NCBI RefSeq assembly: GCF_009768975.1
Contig: NZ_CP035733.1
Location: 620,001-684,000, forward strand
Reading direction: 5' to 3'
Source: Sphingorhabdus lacus
Lineage (GTDB): Bacteria; Pseudomonadota; Alphaproteobacteria; Sphingomonadales; Sphingomonadaceae
Length of the DNA stretch: 64,000 bases
Made by a program: the position numbers and the translations under genes. Shown here in pieces: positions 39,123 to 48,511 of this stretch (the stretch's first letter is position 1; the number at the start of each line of letters is the position of its first letter). The notes under the pieces are model-generated. The model saw only the letters and a program-made list of their open reading frames with translations, was not told where the DNA came from and did not search any database.

Positions 39123-40398
39123 TTCTTCGACCAAGGGCTTCGCTGAAGCTTTTGACGTACTGGTCAACGATCGGCGCGAAACCGATTCCGATGTGTCGAG
39201 CATCGTCGAGCAGACCATCCGTAATGTGCGCGCACGCGGCGATGTGACGCTGCTGGAAATGACCCGACGCTTTGACGGGTTCGATTTGAACAAGGAAGGC
39301 TGGCAAGTCGATGCCAGCACGTGCAGGGCCGCATTTGACGGCCTCGCCCCCGATTTGCGTGACGCTCTGAATCTGGCGGCCAAGCGTATTGAAGCATATC
39401 ATAAGGCACAATTGCCCAAAGACCGCGATTATACAGACAAGGCGGGCGTTCGTCTTGGTGCGCGCTGGTCGGCTGTGGATGCAGCGGGTGTCTATGTGCC
39501 CGGTGGCCGTGCGGCCTATCCGTCCTCGGTTTTAATGAACGCCATTCCTGCCAAGGTCGCGGGTGTCGAACGCCTTGTCATGGTTACACCAACGCCTGGT
39601 GGCGAGGTGAATCCAACGGTAATGGCGGCAGCGCATTTGGCTGGCGTCGATGAGATATGGCGCGTTGGCGGAGCGCAGGCGATTGCCGCGCTTGCCTATG
39701 GAACGGACCGGATCCGGCCTGTCGACGTGATCACCGGTCCTGGTAATGCCTGGGTTGCTGAGGCGAAACGTCAGTTATATGGCGTGGTCGGCATCGATAT
39801 GGTCGCCGGACCTTCCGAAATTGTGGTTGTCGCGGATGCCAAAAATAAAGCTGAATGGATTGCGGCTGATCTGCTCAGCCAGGCAGAGCATGATCCGACC
39901 AGCCAATCGATCCTATTCACCGATAACGCAGCCTTTGCAGATAAGGTTGCCTTGGCGGTCGATGCTCAAATTGCCGGATTGGCAACCGGTGCAGTGGCGA
40001 AGCAAAGCTGGTCGGCCAATGGCGCGATCATCGTTGTCAAAAATCTTGAAGATGCAATGCCGCTCGTGAACCGGTTGGCGGCCGAGCATCTTGAACTTGC
40101 CGTCGATGACGACCGCGCCGAAGCGCTTTTTGATCTCGTCCGCCATGCAGGATCGGTTTTTCTCGGGCGTATGACACCTGAAGCGATCGGCGACTATATT
40201 GCAGGCCCTAACCATGTTCTACCGACGGGTCGCCGTGCACGCTTTTCATCTGGACTATCTGTGCTCGACTTTATGAAGCGCACCAGTTTTATCGCGCTCG
40301 ATGCGCAATCCATTAAAGCCATTGGACCGGCAGCCGCAACCTTGGCCGATGCCGAAGGCTTGCCCGCACACGCCGCAAGCGTCAGGAAAAGATTATGA
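39109..40398 (+). CDS. hisD: Histidinol dehydrogenase
   Basis: Last step of histidine synthesis: histidinol to histidine with two NAD+. It has 429 residues. The signature [21 protein letters not shown] and the metal-binding [10 protein letters not shown] and AGPNHVLPT regions are present. The GTG at 39109 begins the protein as MRRLDSST; the frame from 39079 is too long. The stop overlaps nusB (ATGA). Confidence 0.97.
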   Translation: MRRLDSSTKGFAEAFDVLVNDRRETDSDVSSIVEQTIRNVRARGDVTLLEMTRRFDGFDLNKEGWQVDASTCRAAFDGLAPDLRDALNLAAKRIEAYHKAQLPKDRDYTDKAGVRLGARWSAVDAAGVYVPGGRAAYPSSVLMNAIPAKVAGVERLVMVTPTPGGEVNPTVMAAAHLAGVDEIWRVGGAQAIAALAYGTDRIRPVDVITGPGNAWVAEAKRQLYGVVGIDMVAGPSEIVVVADAKNKAEWIAADLLSQAEHDPTSQSILFTDNAAFADKVALAVDAQIAGLATGAVAKQSWSANGAIIVVKNLEDAMPLVNRLAAEHLELAVDDDRAEALFDLVRHAGSVFLGRMTPEAIGDYIAGPNHVLPTGRRARFSSGLSVLDFMKRTSFIALDAQSIKAIGPAAATLADAEGLPAHAASVRKRL

Positions 40399-40844
40399 AA
40401 TCCCGCAATTCAAAATCCCGCTCGGCTGCGCGTCTGGCTGCTGTGCAAGCACTTTATCAAATGGATATGGAAAAAGTGGGGTTGGCCCGCCTGCTCGACG
40501 AATTCCATGCGCACCGTCTAGGGGCCGAGATCGAAGACGCGCAATATGCGGAGGCCGAGGTCGATTTTTTCGATGATGTCGTGGCTGGCGTAAACGCACG
40601 GCGCGCGGAAATCGATGCTTTGATTGACGGCAAGTTGGGCGAAATGTGGAAGATGGGTCGGCTCGACAAGACGATGCTGCAAATTTTGCGTTGCGGCACC
40701 TATGAGCTGATTGCCCGCGCCGACATCCCCACGGGTGCGGTTATCGATGAATATATGGATGTTGCACATGCCTTTTTCGACAAGAAGGATGCAAAGTTCG
40801 TCAACGGCTTACTCGACGCGGTCGCAAAAGACGTTCGCGGATAA
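40395..40844 (+). CDS. nusB: Transcription antitermination factor NusB
   Basis: A 149-residue all-helical protein that binds boxA RNA with NusE/S10 and promotes rRNA antitermination. The start RSAARLAAVQALYQMDM, LRCGTYEL and the C-terminal DKKDAKFVNGLLDAVAKDV are typical. Coupled to hisD by ATGA. Confidence 0.96.
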   Translation: MKSRNSKSRSAARLAAVQALYQMDMEKVGLARLLDEFHAHRLGAEIEDAQYAEAEVDFFDDVVAGVNARRAEIDALIDGKLGEMWKMGRLDKTMLQILRCGTYELIARADIPTGAVIDEYMDVAHAFFDKKDAKFVNGLLDAVAKDVRG

Positions 40845-40920
40845 TTTGCGCGAAGTCGCGGCGTCATTTGCTGCGCTTAAACCGGTTCTGGATACGTACA
40901 GCTTGGGCTAGTGTTCCCCA

Positions 40921-41838
40921 ATGACCACCGAATCCACCTTCATCAACCTTATGCGCGCAATGGCAAGTGACCCTGCGGCACGGGACTTGCTCGACGATTG
41001 TGCGGTAATCAATCTTGGTTCGGATACACTCATACTGACCCATGACATGATGGCGGAAGATGTTCATTGGTTGTCGAGCGCCGATCCAGCCGATGTGGCT
41101 TGGAAGCTTGTTGCTTCAAACCTTTCGGACCTTGCTGCCAAAGGTGCCCGACCTTTGGGCGTGTTGCTGGGATTCATGTTGGGCGATGATTCCTGGGATC
41201 GTAAATTTGCGGCAGGCCTCCAAACTGCGTTAGTTCATTTCGATGTCCCTTTGTTGGGCGGTGATACAGTTACAAATCGCGGTGACAAACGGGCCTTGGG
41301 GCTGACCGCCATCGGTGCGGCAACCTGCACCCCTGTTCCCTCGCGCAGCGGTGCGCGGCCAGGTGACTTTATCTACGTGACAGGGACTTTGGGCGATGGG
41401 TTGGCCGGCTTTGAACTGATCGAGGCCGGATTTGATGAAGTCGGACCTTTGGCTATTGCCTATAATCGACCAGAGCCCAGACTGTGCGAAGGACAGAGAT
41501 TAGCACCTAAGGTACATGCAATGATGGATGTATCGGATGGGCTCTTGCTTGACACCGAACGGTTGGCGTCGGCGAGTAAAGTCGAGATTGCGATAGACCT
41601 TGCCCGCATACCTTTGTCGCCGACTTATATCAGCTATCGTGGCGATGCCTTGGAAAGCCGGATGCAAGCGGCAAGTTGGGGGGATGATTACCAACTGCTT
41701 TTTGCGGTTTCGCCCGAAATAGAGTTGCCAGTTGCCGCCACCCAGGTCGGACATGTGGGTGAAGGCACCGGCCTTTCCCTTTACGAAGGGGAGCGACGAA
41801 TAGCTTTGCCGCCGTCACTTGGCTATCAGCATCAGTGA
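40921..41838 (+). CDS. thiL: Thiamine-monophosphate kinase
   Basis: Phosphorylates thiamine phosphate to thiamine pyrophosphate. It has 305 residues. DMMAEDVHWLSSADPADVAWK, SNLSDLAAKGARPLG, LLGGDTVTNRG and MMDVSDGLLLDTERL carry the Mg-ATP-binding Asp residues of the AIR-synthase fold. It follows nusB by 76 nt; no TPP riboswitch is evident. Confidence 0.94.
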   Translation: MTTESTFINLMRAMASDPAARDLLDDCAVINLGSDTLILTHDMMAEDVHWLSSADPADVAWKLVASNLSDLAAKGARPLGVLLGFMLGDDSWDRKFAAGLQTALVHFDVPLLGGDTVTNRGDKRALGLTAIGAATCTPVPSRSGARPGDFIYVTGTLGDGLAGFELIEAGFDEVGPLAIAYNRPEPRLCEGQRLAPKVHAMMDVSDGLLLDTERLASASKVEIAIDLARIPLSPTYISYRGDALESRMQAASWGDDYQLLFAVSPEIELPVAATQVGHVGEGTGLSLYEGERRIALPPSLGYQHQ

Positions 41839-41844
41839 GCAAGT

Positions 41845-41864
41845 CGGCCCGAAAGGCCGCTTTT
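41845..41864 (+). terminator. Short hairpin after thiL
   Basis: CGGCC (41845-41849) pairs with GGCCG (41855-41859) around CGAAA, followed by CTTTT. A short stem, so a modest terminator between thiL and hppA. Confidence 0.5.
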
Positions 41865-41975
41865 AAGGGTTGCGTTCCCGCTTGAAGCCGCCCTATAGCC
41901 GTGCGGCTTGCATCTTCTGGGAGGAGGGTGCCATTCTATGCTGTTCCAGCAAACTAAGAGGGGAGAGGACATTTC

Positions 41976-44072
41976 ATGTCTCTGACAGTAATCGCAATAT
42001 TATGCGGGTTACTGGCCGTTGTGTACGGCTTTGTAACCAGCCGTCAGGTGCTAAGCGCATCTGCCGGCAATGAAAAAATGCAGGAAATCGCTGCCGCCAT
42101 TCAAGAAGGTGCACAGGCTTATCTAGGCCGTCAATATCGCACGATTGCTATCGTCGGTGTCGTCGTGGCGATCTTGGTAGCGCTGTTTTTAGGCGTTATT
42201 CCAACCATCGGCTTTGTTATCGGCGCCGTGCTTTCGGGTGTTGCAGGCTATATCGGGATGAATATCTCGGTTCGTGCCAACGTTCGCACCGCTGCTGCTG
42301 CACAGACCGGCTTGCAAGCTGGGTTGACCATGGCGTTTCGCGCTGGGGCCATTACCGGTATGCTTGTCGCTGGTCTGGCTTTGCTCGCAATCGCCGTATT
42401 CTTTTGGTATCTGACCGATATTCGCGGGTTTGCACCAAATGACCGTGCCGTTGTCGATGCGCTTGTCGCATTGGCCTTCGGTGCATCGCTTATTTCGATC
42501 TTCGCTCGTCTAGGCGGTGGTATCTTTACCAAAGCTGCAGACGTCGGCGCAGACCTTGTTGGCAAGGTGGAAGCCGGAATTCCGGAAGATGATCCACGCA
42601 ACCCGGCCGTTATTGCCGACAATGTGGGCGACAATGTCGGCGATTGCGCCGGTATGGCCGCTGACTTGTTCGAAACCTATGTGGTGACCGTTGGCGCGAC
42701 CATGGTGCTGATCGCTCTGCTGGTGAAGGGCGTGACCGATGCCGGTCTGTTCCTCAACCTAATGAGCCTTCCGCTCCTGATTGGTGGCGTCTGCGTGATT
42801 ACCTCGATCATCGGAACCTACTTCGTCCGTCTGGGCGGTGGCACCAATGTTATGGGCGCGATGTATAAGGGCTTCCTTGTCACGGCGATCTTGTCGGTAC
42901 CCGCGATATGGTTCGCCATCAGCACCGCTTTGGGCGGCATGGAAGTGAACGTCGGCGGCTTTACCGGTCGTACCTTGTTCTACTGCTCGCTGCTCGGCCT
43001 GATCGTAACCGGTCTGATTATCTGGATCACCGAATACTACACCGGGACCAATTATCGTCCGGTCCGTTCCATTGCAAAAGCTTCGGAAACGGGGCACGGC
43101 ACGAACGTGATCCAAGGTCTGGCGATCAGCCTTGAATCGACAGCTTTGCCAACACTCGTCATCTGCGCCGGTATCATTATCGCGTTCCAGCTGGCCGGTG
43201 TGATCGGTATCGCGTTTGCCGCAACCGCGATGCTGGCCTTGGCTGGTATGGTTGTGGCGCTGGACGCATATGGTCCGGTGACCGACAACGCAGGTGGTAT
43301 TGCCGAAATGGCAGGTCTGGATGAATCGGTTCGTGAAAAGACCGATCTTCTGGATGCTGTGGGCAACACCACCAAGGCAGTGACCAAGGGCTATGCCATT
43401 GGTTCTGCAGGTCTGGCAGCGCTGGTTCTCTTCGCGGCCTACACCACCGACTTGCGGGAATTCTTCCCGGAATTGCAGGTCAATTTCAGCCTTGAAAACC
43501 CCTATGTCATCGTCGGGCTGCTACTCGGCGCGCTTCTGCCGTACCTTTTTGGTGCGATGGGCATGACCGCTGTGGGCCGTGCTGCTGGTGAAGTGGTGAA
43601 GGACGTTCGTGACCAGTTTGCGAACGATCCGGGCATTATGACCTACGCGTCGAAGCCCAACTATGCTCGCACGGTTGACCTTGTAACCAAGGCCGCCATC
43701 AAGGAAATGATCATCCCGTCGTTGCTGCCGGTTTTGGCACCAATTGCGGTATATTTCATCATTACCGCGGTTGCTGGTCAAGCCGAAGGCTTTGCCGCAC
43801 TTGGAGCGCTCCTTCTGGGTGTTATCGTAGGCGGCCTTTTTGTCGCCATCTCGATGACTTCGGGCGGTGGTGCCTGGGACAATGCCAAGAAATATATCGA
43901 AGACGGCAATCATGGCGGTAAAGGTTCGGAAGCCCACAAGGCAGCCGTAACCGGCGACACGGTCGGCGATCCCTACAAGGACACTGCCGGCCCTGCTGTG
44001 AACCCGATGATCAAGATCACGAATATCGTGGCCTTGCTCCTCCTCGCCGCATTGGCGCACGGCGGAATGTAA
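41976..44072 (+). CDS. hppA: Proton-pumping inorganic pyrophosphatase, K+-independent type
   Basis: Membrane enzyme that hydrolyses pyrophosphate and pumps H+ across the inner membrane. It has 698 residues and about 16 helices. [18 protein letters not shown] and [21 protein letters not shown] hold the pyrophosphate-Mg site. [10 protein letters not shown] carries Lys and Thr at the positions that in the family mark the K+-independent class (Ala in K+-dependent ones). GGG-type ribosome binding signals precede the ATG at 41976. A terminator follows. Confidence 0.96.
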   Translation: MSLTVIAILCGLLAVVYGFVTSRQVLSASAGNEKMQEIAAAIQEGAQAYLGRQYRTIAIVGVVVAILVALFLGVIPTIGFVIGAVLSGVAGYIGMNISVRANVRTAAAAQTGLQAGLTMAFRAGAITGMLVAGLALLAIAVFFWYLTDIRGFAPNDRAVVDALVALAFGASLISIFARLGGGIFTKAADVGADLVGKVEAGIPEDDPRNPAVIADNVGDNVGDCAGMAADLFETYVVTVGATMVLIALLVKGVTDAGLFLNLMSLPLLIGGVCVITSIIGTYFVRLGGGTNVMGAMYKGFLVTAILSVPAIWFAISTALGGMEVNVGGFTGRTLFYCSLLGLIVTGLIIWITEYYTGTNYRPVRSIAKASETGHGTNVIQGLAISLESTALPTLVICAGIIIAFQLAGVIGIAFAATAMLALAGMVVALDAYGPVTDNAGGIAEMAGLDESVREKTDLLDAVGNTTKAVTKGYAIGSAGLAALVLFAAYTTDLREFFPELQVNFSLENPYVIVGLLLGALLPYLFGAMGMTAVGRAAGEVVKDVRDQFANDPGIMTYASKPNYARTVDLVTKAAIKEMIIPSLLPVLAPIAVYFIITAVAGQAEGFAALGALLLGVIVGGLFVAISMTSGGGAWDNAKKYIEDGNHGGKGSEAHKAAVTGDTVGDPYKDTAGPAVNPMIKITNIVALLLLAALAHGGM

Positions 44073-44095
44073 GCTTCGCACTTCGTTTAAAGGGA

Positions 44096-44133
44096 AAACC
44101 CCGTCGGAAGCAATTCTGGCGGGGTTTCTTTTT
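44096..44133 (+). terminator. Rho-independent terminator of hppA
   Basis: AAACCCCG (44096-44103) pairs with CGGGGTTT (44120-44127) around a 16-nt loop, followed by C and five T. Confidence 0.85.
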
Positions 44134-44250
44134 GTCAAAATTGCGCATGTTCCGCAAAAAGGTCCGTAATTATATTTCGTCCTGCTTGCGTCTCATTTTG
44201 TCCCGCCTATAACCCGATTCACAACCATTATTTGCTGGGGAGCAATATTG

Positions 44251-46365
44251 ATGAAGAGCAAGATTTTGAATGCGTTGCTTGTGGGTACTTTTTCGGTAGC
44301 ATCCACCGCAGTTGTGGCGGGCGACCAGGATGCGTCGGTAAGTTCCGCTCTCAATGCCGCGCAAGCAGCAACCGGAAATGTTGATAGTCGCACCATTGTA
44401 GTCAAGGCGCCACGTGGCAAGGTAGACACTGCGGTTTTTGGCAAACGTCCCTTCATGCGTTCACCTGTTTTGTCTCCCGACGGTAGCAAAATTGCAGTCA
44501 TGATGACCAAGGATGGCGTGGATAATCTGGGTTATATCGACGTCACAAAGCCCGGTTCGGCTCCCGTGTTCTTTGCGCAGGCTGAAGAGTTTCGCGAAGC
44601 TGGTGACCGGACCATCGGCTCTTGGCGTTTTGTCGGAAACCGGACCATTGTGTTCACGGTACTGTCTCGTGAAATTTTGGGTGGTAGCCGCTCAGATGTT
44701 CGTCGTCTGGTTTCCTACGATCTGGAAACAAAGAAAGTGAGCCCGCTGGCATGGGACGGCGCCGGTGGCGATGGCGCGACCCTTTTGTTCATCGACGATG
44801 AAAATGAGAAACTTCTTGTAGAACGTGATGTTCTAAAAGACATGAAATACAGCCCCAACCCCGAAGTAGTCGAAGTTGAAGTTCGGACCGGTAAGGTCAA
44901 GACGATCATGCGCCCCAACGTAGAAGTCGGCAGCTGGTTGGTTGATGGCAAAGGTGTGGTTCGTGCAGGCGTCGGTGGTGATGGTGATAGCGGCAAACAG
45001 CGCCTAATGTATCGTTCGGATGCAAATGGTACCATGAAAACTGTTGCTAATGAGGCCGATTCTACATTTACCGGAACGCAAATCATTCCGGACATCTTCC
45101 TCGATGAACCGGACATGGCCTATGCCACCAGTAACAAGGATGGCTATCGCAAAGTCTATAAGGTCAATCTGAAAACCATGCAGATTGTGGGAGAACCGAT
45201 TTTTGGCGTCAAAGGCTATGACGTGGGCGGTTTGATCTCCAATGAACAGCGTAACAACCTTGCTGGTGTGTCTTATACCAGCACGCGCGATCGCACTCGC
45301 TGGTTTGACCCACGGTTGGCTGAAGTGCAGAAATTGATGGATGAAGATTTTGGTAAAGGTAACGCCCAGATCATTTCTACCAACGATGGCGACACAAAAA
45401 TCCTGTTATACGTCGCAAAGGTCAACGAACCAGGTGGCTATTATTTGTTCGATACCGAAACCGGTAATTTAAATCTGCTCGGTTGGTATCATCCGGTGCT
45501 AAAAGATTATGAGATGAATCCGATGGATTCCATCCGGTACAAGGCATCCGACGGTATGGAAATAGAGGCGGTTGTGACCTACCCCCGTCATCGTCCACAC
45601 CGCAAGAATTTACCTGTTATTGTCATGCCTCATGGTGGACCGTTTGGCGTTCGGGATCAGGAAGAATTCGGATTTTTCCCATGGCATCAGGCGATGGCCG
45701 AATTGGGTTACGTCGTCATTCAGCCCAATTACCGCGGCTCCGGCGGCTATGGCAAAGAGTTCGTCAAGGAAGGTCGTAAACCTAATGGATATGGTTTGCG
45801 CATGCAGGATGATCTGAACGACGTGCTCACATGGTTTGGCCAATCTGGTCTGATCGATCCCAAGCGGGCGTGCATCATGGGATGGTCCTATGGAGGGTAT
45901 GCAACTGCGCGTGGCGCGCAGCGTGATCCGGATAAATGGAAATGTGCGATTGCTGGCGCAGGTGTTTATGATTTCCCGATGATGAAAGCATATGACACGC
46001 GCGCATTTGGTGATTTTGGCGCGAATTTCCAGGCAACCAGTAATGACCTAATCGGCATTTCGTCTGCACGAAATACCGACGGTCCATGGTCACCCATATT
46101 GATCGTTGCTGGTCTGCGCGATGCCCGCATTCCAATCGAACAGTCGCGCACGCTTGTGTCGCGTTTGAAGGGATCTGGTAAGAAGGAAGGTGTCGACTTC
46201 CGCTATGTGGAACAACCCAAAGGCACCCATAATCTTCCCTATGAAGATGTGCACATCGAATGGCTTAAGGAAGCAGAGGCATGGGCTGAACGCTTCAACC
46301 CAGCCTATATCGCATCCGACCCCGATAAAGCACCACCGGTATCGGTAACACTCGCTTCCAAATAA
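44251..46365 (+). CDS. S9-family (prolyl oligopeptidase-type) peptidase, exported
   Basis: A 704-residue protein with a signal peptide (LNALLVGTFSVASTAVVAG). A beta-propeller-like middle region precedes a C-terminal alpha/beta-hydrolase domain with nucleophile Ser546 in GWSYGGY and catalytic His660 in KGTHNLPYEDVH; a charge-relay Asp is likely in the VAGLRDARIPIEQ segment. Related to dipeptidyl or acylaminoacyl peptidases; probably periplasmic peptide degradation. The ATG at 44251 follows GGGGAG. A strong terminator follows the gene. Confidence 0.92.
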   Translation: MKSKILNALLVGTFSVASTAVVAGDQDASVSSALNAAQAATGNVDSRTIVVKAPRGKVDTAVFGKRPFMRSPVLSPDGSKIAVMMTKDGVDNLGYIDVTKPGSAPVFFAQAEEFREAGDRTIGSWRFVGNRTIVFTVLSREILGGSRSDVRRLVSYDLETKKVSPLAWDGAGGDGATLLFIDDENEKLLVERDVLKDMKYSPNPEVVEVEVRTGKVKTIMRPNVEVGSWLVDGKGVVRAGVGGDGDSGKQRLMYRSDANGTMKTVANEADSTFTGTQIIPDIFLDEPDMAYATSNKDGYRKVYKVNLKTMQIVGEPIFGVKGYDVGGLISNEQRNNLAGVSYTSTRDRTRWFDPRLAEVQKLMDEDFGKGNAQIISTNDGDTKILLYVAKVNEPGGYYLFDTETGNLNLLGWYHPVLKDYEMNPMDSIRYKASDGMEIEAVVTYPRHRPHRKNLPVIVMPHGGPFGVRDQEEFGFFPWHQAMAELGYVVIQPNYRGSGGYGKEFVKEGRKPNGYGLRMQDDLNDVLTWFGQSGLIDPKRACIMGWSYGGYATARGAQRDPDKWKCAIAGAGVYDFPMMKAYDTRAFGDFGANFQATSNDLIGISSARNTDGPWSPILIVAGLRDARIPIEQSRTLVSRLKGSGKKEGVDFRYVEQPKGTHNLPYEDVHIEWLKEAEAWAERFNPAYIASDPDKAPPVSVTLASK

Positions 46366-46380
46366 GGCGCGTAGAGTAGA

Positions 46381-46411
46381 AAAAAGGCCGCCCTGACCGG
46401 GCGGCCTTTTT
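46381..46411. terminator. Strong bidirectional rho-independent terminator
   Basis: Arms 46381-46393 (AAAAAGGCCGCCC) and 46399-46411 (GGGCGGCCTTTTT) pair perfectly over 13 bp around a 5-nt loop, right after the S9 peptidase gene. Confidence 0.95.
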
Positions 46412-46482
46412 CATTGCCCTATTAGCAATTTGTTTCCAGCTTCCTGTTATGCCCGTCTCCGTATTTCGGGGTAAAGAGCGAA

Positions 46483-47661
46483 ATGGCGACACGGGCATTG
46501 AATGCCGCCAACAGGGCAGGGGACATCCACCATCAGTTTTCGAACTGGCGGGCGATGGCGGATGCCGCCTTCATTGCTGCATGGGAAGATCTAGCTGCGT
46601 CTTCCGCCGAACCAAATATATTTTCGGAAAGCTGGTTCTTGCGCCCCGCGCTCGAGCAATTTGACGCAATGGAGCGGGTGCGGCTGTTCACCCTGTGGGA
46701 CGGCGACCGATTATGTGGTCTGATGCCCCTTTCGACTCTTCCACGTTATGGCCGCTGGCCTATGCCACATATCCAGAACTGGCTTCACCATAATGCATTT
46801 CTTGGGACACCACTCGTTCGCACGGGATATGCCGAATACTTCTGGCGTGAACTGCTGGCTGGCCTCGATGCTGACCCCGGACAGGGGCTTTTCCTGCATG
46901 TAAACAGCCTGACGATCGGCAGTGACGTCGCCACTGCATTAGAAAGCCTTTGTGAAAATCAGCGACGCCGTTGGGCGCTTGTTCAGCAAACCGACCGCGC
47001 CTTGCTGCAACATGGAATGACACCCGAAGCCTATTACGAGCAGGCCGTCCGTTCCAAAAAGCGCAAGGAACTGCGGCGACAAAAGAGCCGGTTGGCCGAA
47101 GAGGGTGCGCTGACCTTCACACGTGATGACAGCACCACCGGTCTTGCGGAATGGATTGAGGAATTTCTGGCACTCGAAAAGCGGGGCTGGAAAGGGCGCA
47201 ACGGTTCAGCACTAGCTAGTTTTACGGAAACACGCGCGCTTTTTGCAGAGGTTCTCACGGGGGGCGCTGCCTTGGGGAAAGTCGAGCGGTTGGACCTACG
47301 ACTGGAAGGCCGCCCGCTTGCCATGCTCGTAAACTTTCATGCGTCGCCGGGTAGTTTTTCGTTCAAGACTGCTTTTGATGAGGATTTCGCGCGCTATTCG
47401 CCCGGTGTGCTGTTGCAAATCGAAAATCTGGATTTGCTCGAACGAAGTGACCTTCAGTGGTGCGACAGTTGCGCAGCGCAAGGTCATCCCATGATCGACA
47501 GCATCTGGACCGGTCGGCGAAGCATCGGGCGTTATTCCATTGCAATTGGCGGTTCCGGCCGACGCACAATCTTCGGTGCATTTCTGAAAACCGAACTGGC
47601 ACGCAGCGCCACACGCAAAGTGTTACCCGTTGATGCATCTGATTCCGGAGACGAGTCATGA
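46483..47661 (+). CDS. GNAT-fold acyltransferase (BioF2-like / CelD-type)
   Basis: A 392-residue protein with the Acetyltransf_6 pattern: SESWFLRPALEQF near the start, RSKKRKELRRQKSRLAEEG in the middle (a conserved basic stretch), and FLALEKRGWKGRNG with FKTAFDEDFARYSPGVLL near the C-terminal GNAT core. Such proteins are seen in cell-surface polysaccharide and cellulose loci, but no such genes are adjacent. Its stop overlaps the JmjC-like gene start (ATGA), so they are coupled. Confidence 0.84.
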   Translation: MATRALNAANRAGDIHHQFSNWRAMADAAFIAAWEDLAASSAEPNIFSESWFLRPALEQFDAMERVRLFTLWDGDRLCGLMPLSTLPRYGRWPMPHIQNWLHHNAFLGTPLVRTGYAEYFWRELLAGLDADPGQGLFLHVNSLTIGSDVATALESLCENQRRRWALVQQTDRALLQHGMTPEAYYEQAVRSKKRKELRRQKSRLAEEGALTFTRDDSTTGLAEWIEEFLALEKRGWKGRNGSALASFTETRALFAEVLTGGAALGKVERLDLRLEGRPLAMLVNFHASPGSFSFKTAFDEDFARYSPGVLLQIENLDLLERSDLQWCDSCAAQGHPMIDSIWTGRRSIGRYSIAIGGSGRRTIFGAFLKTELARSATRKVLPVDASDSGDES

Positions 47662-48500
47662 CAGTTATTTTTGACACAGCGGCCCGGCGCACTTTTGCCG
47701 ACAACTATCCCGAAATACCGCACATTCTGATGCATAGCCTACGCGAACATCCATTGCTGACCATTCCGTCCCTCGCAGCGTTGGGCGACGCGTTGCCTCC
47801 GCACTCGGTGGAATATAACAAAGCGGACTTGCCCGTCGGGATCGACCCGGACCTCGTCCCGGCTAATGGCCTGACAATCGGTGAAACTATACGCAGTGCA
47901 GAGACTAACGGCAGTTGGGCCGTCTTGAAGAATATCGAACAAATGCCCGAATATGCGGATATGTTGATGGGGCTTCTCGCGGAGTTGAAACCCCATATAG
48001 AGAGCAAAACGGGTCGGATGTTAAAGCCTCAAGGTTTTATTTTCGTCTCAAGCCCTGATGCAGTGACACCCTATCACTTTGATCCCGAGCATAACATTCT
48101 GCTCCAGCTGGTCGGAACGAAGGTGATGACCCAATTTCCTGCAGGCGATGCCCGCTACGCTCCGGATCAGACACATGAAGCCTATCATACCGGGGGGCAC
48201 CGCAACCTGGTCTGGCGAGAAGAGTTGGCCGATGGTGGAACCGAATGGGCCCTGTCACCAGGGCAAGGGCTGTTTGTGCCGGTCATGGCTCCTCACTTTG
48301 TTAAAAATGGCCCCTCGGTGTCGATTTCTCTCTCCATTACATGGCGCAGCGATTGGAGTTTTGCCGAGGCCGATGCGCGGGCATTTAACCATGTGCTTCG
48401 CAAGGTCGGACTTCGGCCAAAGGCTCCGGGACGATTCCCGACGCAAAACAAGGCGAAGGCGATTGCCTGGCGGGCATTGCGCAAATTGCGCAGCGCCTGA
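47658..48500 (+). CDS. Cupin/JmjC-like Fe(II) oxygenase protein
   Basis: A 280-residue protein of the cupin-like JmjC group, often annotated only as 'transcription factor jumonji' or 'transcriptional regulator'. Candidate iron ligands are H140 and D142 in PYHFDPEHN and about H213 in MAPHFVKNG. No DNA-binding motif is seen, so an oxygenase role (protein or small-molecule hydroxylation) is more likely. It is coupled to the upstream acyltransferase; it ends 11 bp from the convergent TonB receptor stop. Confidence 0.82.
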   Translation: MTVIFDTAARRTFADNYPEIPHILMHSLREHPLLTIPSLAALGDALPPHSVEYNKADLPVGIDPDLVPANGLTIGETIRSAETNGSWAVLKNIEQMPEYADMLMGLLAELKPHIESKTGRMLKPQGFIFVSSPDAVTPYHFDPEHNILLQLVGTKVMTQFPAGDARYAPDQTHEAYHTGGHRNLVWREELADGGTEWALSPGQGLFVPVMAPHFVKNGPSVSISLSITWRSDWSFAEADARAFNHVLRKVGLRPKAPGRFPTQNKAKAIAWRALRKLRSA

Positions 48501-48511
48501 CCAGCGGCAAT

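Noticed and set aside
40845-40920. TPP riboswitch before thiL
   Set aside because: The spacer is only 76 nt and lacks the conserved CTGAGA-type element.
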